Origin: Ruminococcaceae bacterium UBA5423
GTDB taxonomy: Bacteria; Bacillota; Clostridia; Oscillospirales; Acutalibacteraceae
Direction of reading: 5' to 3'
Length of the DNA: 7,247 bases
NCBI GenBank assembly: GCA_002409375.1
Contig: DHNF01000083.1
Coordinates: 1,992 to 9,238 of the forward strand
The translations under genes were made by a program, and so were the position numbers. Below are positions 1-5,153 of this stretch, in pieces. Below the pieces are notes generated by a model. It saw nothing but the letters and a program-made list of their open reading frames with translations. It did not search any database and was not told where the DNA came from. The stretch's first letter is position 1. Each line of letters starts with the position of its first letter.

Positions 1-525
1 AAAAATTTCTTTATTATAATAAATCACACAAACGCTCGGGCCGGCTATTGCAACATGATAGTTACCGTTATATTTAAAGACTTTATCCATGGTAGTGATA
101 TGCAAATTTGGGTTATCCATGTCGATATATTTTTGCAGCGGCTGATTAATGCCTTGTAGTGCATACATAGGGTTGTTATTTGCGCTGTCCTGAAAAACAT
201 CAATAGGTTCGCCGCTGGCTGCGCTTGTAAGCAGCTTTGTCATCCAGTTTTCAATGCTTGCTGTCACAAAATCAACACTAATATCAGAATATTGGTCTTT
301 AAACGCATGCAAAGCGACATTTTCCCATTTGCTCATATCATCATAATTGTGAGCCGGCAGCATAAAGGTGAGTTTTTTGCCCTTTTCGGCTGCAAGGTTC
401 GCGGCTTTGTCGCCTCCGGTAACATCACTGCCGGAAGTACCGCCATTATCCCCGCAAGCTGCCACAGCCAGCGTCAGCAATACCGTAACGATAATTGTGC
501 CGAGTCGGTATAATAATTTTTTCAT
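1..525 (-). CDS. Extracellular solute-binding lipoprotein of a sugar ABC transporter (family 1, N-terminal part)
   Basis: Only the first 175 residues are in the window; the frame is open to the left edge. The start is the ATG at 525, with AAGGAG at 535-540 seven to nine bases upstream. The N-terminus is a lipoprotein signal: MKKLLYRLG, a hydrophobic stretch (residues 10-23), then the lipobox V21-A22-A23-C24 and a Gly/Ser/Asp-rich linker. The mature protein opens with a beta strand (KKLTFMLPA) and a segment (KWENVALHAFKDQYSDISVDFV) typical of family 1 solute-binding proteins. The visible part ends in the hallmark YYNKEIF (residues 169-175). In this family the lipoprotein captures an oligosaccharide or sugar outside the membrane and passes it to two permeases. 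It follows the UgpE-type permease gene after 55 bp, so it is the binding component of this transporter. The substrate cannot be read from sequence. Family call is firm. Confidence 0.93.
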   Translation of the reverse strand, partial: MKKLLYRLGTIIVTVLLTLAVAACGDNGGTSGSDVTGGDKAANLAAEKGKKLTFMLPAHNYDDMSKWENVALHAFKDQYSDISVDFVTASIENWMTKLLTSAASGEPIDVFQDSANNNPMYALQGINQPLQKYIDMDNPNLHITTMDKVFKYNGNYHVAIAGPSVCVIYYNKEIF

Positions 526-580
526 AAAATCAGACTCCTTAAAAATTTTTCATTTATCATAAAGTGCAATTTTTTTCAAA

Positions 581-1579
581 TTAACCAACAATACCGCTGC
601 GTTCCACGCCTTCAGTAAAGTATCTCTGAACAAAAACATATAAAATAACCAGAGGAACAATTGTAATCAGACATCCGCAAGCTAATATTGGTTCGCGCAT
701 TAAAATCAGTTCCTGACCGGCCATTCCCGAAACGCCACCCAACTGCTGACTTAATGTTACCAGCATTGTTCTAAGCATTGTTAGGTTGACCGACAGTGGA
801 AATTCGGTATTGTAAAACATTGATGACAGATAATAATCATTCCAATACCACACTATAGAAAATAGAAAAATGGTAGCTATCAAAGGCAGTGTATTTGGAA
901 TCATTACTCGAATAAAAGTTTTTAAAGGGCCACAACCGTCAATCATGGCAGCTTCTTCAAGCTCCAACGGCATGTTGCGATAAAACTGACGAATTATAAA
1001 TATGCACAGTCCGGATCGTATCCCGGCTCCGAACAATGCCTGCAAATAAAACAGATGCTCAGTATTTAAAAGATTTGTAGTAATCGGGGATTTGGTAAAA
1101 ATCCCAACCAAAGATCCTAACCAGAAAAAATCAAAGTTTTTCATATTGACATAAAGCGGTATTATATATGACTGCACGGGGACAATTATTGAAAACACAA
1201 GTAGCCCAAAGAATAAGTTTCGACCCCAGAATTTAAAGCGTGCAAAGCCGTAACCCGCAAGAAGCACGGTAACAATCTGCAAGCACGAGCTTGGCAGTGT
1301 AATCAAAACTGTTTTAATTATTGAATCTGAATATTTAAGAAGAGATAATGCCGCGTTTAGCGCCTGAGTGCTAAACGAGCGGGGAAGCCAGACAACCGAG
1401 GGATTATACATATCATCAATTGTCATAAATCCGGAGGAAAAAATAAACAAAAGCGGATACAGCATGACATAACACATGCCGATTAAAAACACAGCTTTAA
1501 TTAACTTTTTTGCAACAGAGGCAACACCTGCTCTAACACTGTCAGAACCGCCTTGCATCCGCCTGTTTAATAATCTCAT
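581..1579 (-). CDS. Carbohydrate ABC transporter permease (UgpE/YtcP-like, CUT1 family)
   Basis: This 332-residue inner-membrane protein has about six hydrophobic segments (near 26-50, 89-113, 120-142, 178-197, 231-252 and 296-317). The ATPase-docking loop (EAA motif) is clear: E209-A-A-x-I-D-G215, then FIRVMIP, followed by W246-N-D248, which is typical of the MalG/UgpE half of CUT1 importers. It pairs with the LplB-like permease encoded at 4193-5116 to form the channel. The ATG at 1579 is preceded by AAAGGAAG about seven bases upstream; a second Met at residue 8 has no better site. Between the third and fourth membrane segments there is an extra stretch of roughly 20-25 residues (about 148-178) compared with short UgpE proteins as I recall them. 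The gene is set apart from its upstream neighbour by a 117-bp gap holding a strong hairpin, so its expression, and that of the following binding protein, may differ from the upstream genes. Confidence 0.95.
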   Translation of the reverse strand: MRLLNRRMQGGSDSVRAGVASVAKKLIKAVFLIGMCYVMLYPLLFIFSSGFMTIDDMYNPSVVWLPRSFSTQALNAALSLLKYSDSIIKTVLITLPSSCLQIVTVLLAGYGFARFKFWGRNLFFGLLVFSIIVPVQSYIIPLYVNMKNFDFFWLGSLVGIFTKSPITTNLLNTEHLFYLQALFGAGIRSGLCIFIIRQFYRNMPLELEEAAMIDGCGPLKTFIRVMIPNTLPLIATIFLFSIVWYWNDYYLSSMFYNTEFPLSVNLTMLRTMLVTLSQQLGGVSGMAGQELILMREPILACGCLITIVPLVILYVFVQRYFTEGVERSGIVG

Positions 1580-1608
1580 AGATAATCTTCCTTTATACTC
1601 GTAAACGG

Positions 1609-1657
1609 TATCCGGGAGTTCCTGAAGACCGCACCAGCAGTCTTCAGGAGCCGGATA
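1609..1657 (-). promoter_or_regulatory. Strong intergenic stem-loop without U-run (possible mRNA stability or processing element)
   Basis: Perfect 10-bp arms TCCTGAAGAC (1620-1629) and GTCTTCAGGA (1640-1649) enclose a 10-base loop. They are extended by a 7-bp outer stem, TATCCGG (1609-1615) with CCGGATA (1651-1657), interrupted only by a small asymmetric internal loop. Neither strand has a T-run after the stem, so it is not a standard intrinsic terminator. In transporter operons such stems often protect or punctuate mRNA so that genes on either side accumulate to different levels. Applying that here is inference; the stem itself is seen directly. Confidence 0.6.
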
Positions 1658-1672
1658 TATCGGTTATTGCTT

Positions 1673-1692
1673 GTCTATACTTTCCTTTAGAC
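1673..1692 (-). other. Small hairpin just after the stop codon of the two-module surface protein
   Basis: Arms GTCTA (1673-1677) and TAGAC (1688-1692) pair across a 10-base loop. The structure starts four bases beyond the TAG stop of the upstream gene and lies about 15 bases before the stronger stem-loop. A 5-bp stem can arise by chance, so its significance rests only on its place beside the larger hairpin. Confidence 0.3.
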
Positions 1693-1696
1693 TAAT

Positions 1697-3145
1697 CTAT
1701 TGTTTAATCGACTTTCTTTTAAACTGAGATATACCTATTACTGCAAGCAGTGCGATACCGAAATAAGCAAATACTGCCGGGTGCATACCAACGCCTGTTT
1801 TAACATTGTCTTGCTGTTTCGATGTTGTCGTACCATCTTGTGTTGCGGAGGTGTCGTCAGTCTCGTCTGTTGGCTCTGTAGGCTCGGTATACGGAGTGTA
1901 TGTCTCATTAACTGTTTTAAGCAAATATTCTTCTGTTTCGTGTGTTACCGGTGTATCATTTTTTGTATATACATATTTTCCGGCACTTCCTCCGTTAAAA
2001 CCATACCAAAGGTTTAAAAAGCTCATGCCTGTTCCGGGATTATATTCCTGCTCTATCAGCTCGGCATCATCTGCAAAGCTATAAGCAACATTGCCATCTT
2101 TGTCAACAATAGTAAAGTCGGCCAGATGAAAATCGCCTACCGCGCCCCAGCTTCCAAACAGCTGCCAGAAATCCATCAGCTTTTCTGCCACATTTTCTGT
2201 GCCTGTTTTCAATACATAAGGTTTACCTTCAGGTGTTAGCAGGGGTACCCATCCGTCGGTATTTCCAGTGTATACACGTCCCATATCATGACCGGTAAAG
2301 AACCTTGCCAAATTGCTGAAATCGCTGTAGCCTTCAAGAGTGTTAGGTGCAAAGTTCTCGATTTTTACCATGCCATATAAGGTGTACGGTGCATTCTCGG
2401 CCGGGAGCTGAGAGGCAAAGTTCGGGTTAACATAAGCGTTAACTATCGGCTCTACTCCTTCGCCATTAGCAGGAATGCTAAGATTAAGTACATTGTTTGG
2501 GGTGTAATCATAGTTGATATTGGATTCGACTTTAACAAATGAATTTACATTGTCAATATAATGCGGTGTCCACAAGTGGTTAACTCCAAGCCTTGACCAG
2601 TAGCTTGTGATGCCGGTAAATTCGGGATCATTAGCAAGCGAATAAACGATTTCGTCCTTATTGTCTGCTATTATCATATCGGCAATGGTAAAGTCGCCTT
2701 TTGCGTTTTGCATTGTAAAGCGCAAAATTGCGTCTCCGTAATCCTCAAAATCCTCAAGCTCGATATGCTTTCCGTCATCACTAACCATGTCCTGCCAGCC
2801 GTCAGTGTCTGCTTTCCACTCACGCAAGAGCACTTCTTTTTCTGCACTTGTGCCGCTATTACCGTAATATACAATAATTGCTGCATGAGCTTCTTTTGAA
2901 TCATCGATTTTTTCAAAGTTCTCAATTTTTACTTTGCCGAACACATGGTAGGGACCGCCGTTTTCGCCCAAATTAAACGGCACCATTCCCATCTGAATGA
3001 TAGGTTGTTCACCGCTAACATTCTGAATGGTTATTGAACGATTTGGGGTATACGCGTCTTGTGCCATTGCAGCTATGGGCATAAAGCATGCAAGCATCAT
3101 AACTGCCAACAAAATCGACATCATTTTTTTGGTCACTGTTTTCAT
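1697..3145 (-). CDS. Secreted, surface-anchored protein with two copies of a beta-rich (CBM-like) module
   Basis: This 482-residue protein is not one I recognise by name. It begins with a Sec signal peptide (MKTVTKKMMS, hydrophobic core, likely cleavage after A26-M-A28). Two related modules follow, at about residues 36-176 and 217-362. Each has a (G/A)PY strand, a VKIENF strand, TDGW, and an acidic strand ending in D-x-x-x-x-V/I-x-YS...D. A Thr/Glu/Pro/Asp-rich linker (about 411-446) leads to NVKTG (447-451), a hydrophobic segment (about 457-474) and a basic tail (FKRKSIKQ). That layout fits a degenerate sortase signal or a simple membrane anchor. The ATG at 3145 has AAGGAG at 3155-3160. The gene starts 21 bp after the related one-module gene and sits between two sugar permease genes, which suggests surface glycan binding; that role is inference. 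An adhesin or enzyme scaffold remains possible. No catalytic motif is visible. Confidence 0.85.
   Translation of the reverse strand: MKTVTKKMMSILLAVMMLACFMPIAAMAQDAYTPNRSITIQNVSGEQPIIQMGMVPFNLGENGGPYHVFGKVKIENFEKIDDSKEAHAAIIVYYGNSGTSAEKEVLLREWKADTDGWQDMVSDDGKHIELEDFEDYGDAILRFTMQNAKGDFTIADMIIADNKDEIVYSLANDPEFTGITSYWSRLGVNHLWTPHYIDNVNSFVKVESNINYDYTPNNVLNLSIPANGEGVEPIVNAYVNPNFASQLPAENAPYTLYGMVKIENFAPNTLEGYSDFSNLARFFTGHDMGRVYTGNTDGWVPLLTPEGKPYVLKTGTENVAEKLMDFWQLFGSWGAVGDFHLADFTIVDKDGNVAYSFADDAELIEQEYNPGTGMSFLNLWYGFNGGSAGKYVYTKNDTPVTHETEEYLLKTVNETYTPYTEPTEPTDETDDTSATQDGTTTSKQQDNVKTGVGMHPAVFAYFGIALLAVIGISQFKRKSIKQ
2060..2497 (-). repeat. Second copy of the module within the two-module surface protein
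   Basis: Covers residues of about 217-362. It aligns with the other two copies through APY (252-254), MVKIENF (259-265), TDGW (296-299), FHLADFTIVD (339-348) and DGNVAYS (350-356). It is longer in the middle than the first copy and keeps VKIENF exactly. The match is at protein level only and is diverged, so this is an old duplication and not a recent DNA repeat. Confidence 0.65.
2618..3040 (-). repeat. First copy of the module within the two-module surface protein
   Basis: Covers residues of about 36-176. Landmarks are GGPYHV (63-68), KVKIENF (71-77), TDGW (114-117), FTIADMIIAD (152-161), EIVYS (165-169) and DPEF (173-176). GGP and DPxF are shared with the single copy in the neighbouring gene; VKIENF and the IADxxI strand are shared with the second copy in this gene. 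Confidence 0.65.
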
Positions 3146-3166
3146 TAAACTACACTCCTTTTAAAC

Positions 3167-4156
3167 TTATTTTTTTAACCACGGCAGTTTATTCATTTTT
3201 AACAGAATAAGGAATGCCGCGCCACCGCCTACGATTACAACTCCTCCTATTATCAAGCCGATAAGTAGTCCATTCCCTCCTTTTCCACCTGTACTTGAGG
3301 TCGGTTGAGTCGTGCCGACGGCACTTGTAGCATCCGTTGTGTCTGTGGTTTGCGTTGGATCTGTAAATTCTGCGGTATCTGTAGGTTCAGTATCAGTTGT
3401 TTCGCTATCTGTGTCATCCATTCCACACCATTTTTTGCCTTGTGTTTTCTTTGATGTAGTTGTTTGTGTGACATAGAAATCTTCTGTGGTCGTAGTAGTC
3501 GCTTTTGTGGGTGACGAACCGCCGCTGTCAGAAACATCAAATATCGCCGAGCCATCTCCAAATGTCAAGGCAAACGCTGTGTCCCCCTCAAAATCTTTAA
3601 GGTTGGTTAAATCTTCAAATCCCGGATCGGTATCCCAGGAATAAACCACTTTGCCTGCAGCGTTTAAAATTCGGAAATTGCGAAATGAAACGACAGCCTT
3701 TGCTTTGTATGTTCCCATCTGGAAAAGCCCAAAGGGTTCAAACACACCGCTTATCATGACCTTGTCTATGTTATTAAATTTAATGTAATTGTCATCATAA
3801 TCTTTCATTTCGATCCAGCCGTTAGTCTTTTTAGCAAAGTGGTTCACCCAAACGGTTGGCTGGCTCGAGTCCCTGCCATCCACAATATTGTAAAATACAT
3901 TCCCGTCAATTGCTGTTTTTGTGAATTGTGAAACGTTCACTTCACAACGAATAGTAAATGGTCCTCCTGATGAAAACAGGCGGTTATGTAGTCCAACACG
4001 AATAAATGGATTTATGTCACTGTTTGTGGTGATAGTAACTGTCTTGTGTGCAGTTTCTGCACTGACCGGAATTAAGGCAAATATAGATAGTGCGAACATT
4101 ATTGCTACTATTACTGCCATCCTGAATTTAATTTTTGTGTTGCCTTTTTGAATCAT
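3167..4156 (-). CDS. Secreted, membrane-anchored protein with one copy of the beta-rich (CBM-like) module
   Basis: This 329-residue protein is not one I recognise by name. It has a Sec signal peptide (basic MIQKGNTKIKFR, hydrophobic 13-30, likely cleavage after V31-S-A33). One module follows, at about 38-180, related to the two in the next gene: GGPF (64-67), VNVSQF, TNGW (111-114), VVSFRNFRIL (155-164), GKVVYS (168-173), DPGF (177-180). A long Thr/Asp/Pro/Ser-rich spacer (about 214-295) is interrupted by KKWCG (241-245), which holds a single spacer cysteine. A glycine-rich membrane segment (about 296-319) and a basic tail (KMNKLPWLKK) end the protein. No LPxTG-like motif is visible, so a transmembrane anchor is likely. 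The ATG at 4156 has a modest AAAGGAT about ten bases upstream, weaker than in the neighbours. It probably displays a ligand-binding domain above the wall beside the transporter; the ligand is unknown. Confidence 0.83.
   Translation of the reverse strand: MIQKGNTKIKFRMAVIVAIMFALSIFALIPVSAETAHKTVTITTNSDINPFIRVGLHNRLFSSGGPFTIRCEVNVSQFTKTAIDGNVFYNIVDGRDSSQPTVWVNHFAKKTNGWIEMKDYDDNYIKFNNIDKVMISGVFEPFGLFQMGTYKAKAVVSFRNFRILNAAGKVVYSWDTDPGFEDLTNLKDFEGDTAFALTFGDGSAIFDVSDSGGSSPTKATTTTTEDFYVTQTTTSKKTQGKKWCGMDDTDSETTDTEPTDTAEFTDPTQTTDTTDATSAVGTTQPTSSTGGKGGNGLLIGLIIGGVVIVGGGAAFLILLKMNKLPWLKK
3617..4045 (-). repeat. Single copy of the module in the one-module surface protein
   Basis: Covers residues of about 38-180. 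It shares with the other two copies the proline-aromatic strand (GGPF), the T-N-G-W turn, the buried F-R-I-L strand and the hairpin G-K-V-V-Y-S followed by D-P-G-F. Sequence between the landmarks is strongly diverged. A separate C-terminal beta stretch (about 181-210) may belong to the same fold, since a similar stretch follows both other copies. Confidence 0.6.
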
Positions 4157-4192
4157 AAATTTTCGATCCTTTCAGTTTTAATTTCTTCATAT

Positions 4193-5116
4193 TTATACGG
4201 CGTAATGGATTTTGCGGCCGACAATTAAATTTACCGCTCCTACTAATGCCAGGATAATGACAAAATAAACTATTCCGATTGTTGCACTGTATTCGTATTG
4301 TCCCAGTTCAAAAAAGTTACTTATCATTCGCATTATTGTGTTACCGTAATCGGTAAATGAATCAATAATTGAGTATATCAGCACGACAAGGATAGTAGGA
4401 GAAATGATGGGAAATGTTATTTTCCAAAGCTTTTCCCATGCGGCTGCGCCCTCAATGTCTGCCGCCTCATATGAGCTTGAAGGTATATGGTTGACTGCGG
4501 TAAGAAGCAAAATTATCTGTACACCCGACTTCCATATGACATTGAAAAAGCTCATTGAAACTGTCTTAACCAAATTTGTAACAGATTCGGGGATACTGAG
4601 TTGTTCAATAAAATAATCAAATGATGGAGCTGCAAACATATAAGCCTGTTGTTGCTGAGAAATAGTCCCTGCCGTCATTAAAACCTGCTCTTGTAAGATA
4701 GTGATAACAACACCGGATGAAATAATAAATGGGAAAAAGAATATAGCCCGAACCAGTGTTCTTCCTACAAACTTGTCCCTAAGCAGGATTGCAATTAAAA
4801 GGCTGAAAATCATTATAATTACTACCTGATAAACAACATTGCCTATGGACTTTGTAAGGTTGGTAATAAAGTGCGGGTCCTGAGTAAATAAATAACGAAA
4901 ATTATCAAACCCCACCGGAACAAACATGTCGCCCTTGGTTGTCAAATTCACTTTGCAAAAAGCATAAATAACCGATTGTATCATTGGGTATAAAAAGAAA
5001 TACAAGGTTCCTATTATCCATGGTAAAACAAAAGCTAACCCCCATATTGCACGCTTAACCTGTGTGCGGGAATGCATGTCAATGCCGGATATGTTTCTGA
5101 AAAATTTTATTTTCAT
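4193..5116 (-). CDS. Sugar ABC transporter permease (LplB/UgpA-like, CUT1 family)
   Basis: This 307-residue inner-membrane protein has about six hydrophobic segments (near 25-47, 90-112, 120-142, 188-208, 240-256 and 278-300). The ATPase-docking EAA loop reads E217-A-A-D-I-E-G223 and continues to K-I-T-F-P236-I-I-S-P240, typical of the MalF/UgpA half of CUT1 importers. The start chosen is the ATG at 5116, because a perfect AAGGAGGTG lies eight bases upstream. An in-frame TTG at 5140 would place that ribosome site inside the coding region. A long stretch between the third and fourth membrane segments (about 143-187, with QQQQ at 154-157) is bigger than in short UgpA proteins as I recall them. 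The gene begins 37 bp after the DUF5696 gene. Its partner permease is not adjacent: two surface-protein genes lie between them, an unusual order for this transporter type. Confidence 0.95.
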   Translation of the reverse strand: MKIKFFRNISGIDMHSRTQVKRAIWGLAFVLPWIIGTLYFFLYPMIQSVIYAFCKVNLTTKGDMFVPVGFDNFRYLFTQDPHFITNLTKSIGNVVYQVVIIMIFSLLIAILLRDKFVGRTLVRAIFFFPFIISSGVVITILQEQVLMTAGTISQQQQAYMFAAPSFDYFIEQLSIPESVTNLVKTVSMSFFNVIWKSGVQIILLLTAVNHIPSSSYEAADIEGAAAWEKLWKITFPIISPTILVVLIYSIIDSFTDYGNTIMRMISNFFELGQYEYSATIGIVYFVIILALVGAVNLIVGRKIHYAV

Positions 5117-5124
5117 AATTAAAT

Positions 5125-5133
5125 CACCTCCTT
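5125..5133 (-). promoter_or_regulatory. Shine-Dalgarno sequence that fixes the LplB-like permease start
   Basis: AAGGAGGTG in the minus-strand reading is a near-perfect complement to the 16S rRNA tail. It stands eight bases before the ATG at 5116. It rules against the longer reading frame from the TTG at 5140, which would translate through this site. Confidence 0.88.
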
Positions 5134-5153
5134 GCGTCAACCATGTATTTCTA

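Larger units (their letters stand above)
1580..1696 (-). other. Intergenic region with two hairpins and no visible promoter
   Basis: At 117 bp this is the longest gap in the operon. It separates the two-module surface protein from the second permease. It contains a small stem-loop just after the upstream stop, then a strong stem-loop, then the Shine-Dalgarno sequence of the permease. In the minus-strand reading I found no convincing -35/-10 pair. A TATAAA lies close to the ribosome site at about 1591-1596, but no TTGACA-like box stands at the right distance. No small open reading frame with a start codon and ribosome site was seen. Confidence 0.6.

Noticed and set aside
541..550. AAAAATTTTT palindrome before the binding-protein gene as an operator or terminator
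   Set aside because: It is a simple A/T run in an AT-rich gap with no supporting promoter or loop structure.
1609..1657. Intrinsic (rho-independent) terminator at the intergenic stem-loop
   Set aside because: The stem is strong, but neither strand has the T-run that should follow it, and the genes on both sides belong to one transporter in the same direction.
3086..3088. Lipobox at Cys20 of the two-module surface protein
   Set aside because: The preceding residues (M-L-A-C-F) do not fit a lipobox, and a good AxA signal peptidase I site follows at residues 26-28.
3253..3561. Second minus-strand frame of 102 codons inside the one-module surface protein gene
   Set aside because: It overlaps the low-complexity Thr-rich spacer, and its Gln/Lys/Arg-rich product is what a shifted reading of ACN/GAY-rich codons gives; no ribosome site.
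5117..5140. Longer permease starting from the TTG at 5140
   Set aside because: The extra eight codons read through a perfect AAGGAGGTG, which is ideally placed for the ATG at 5116.
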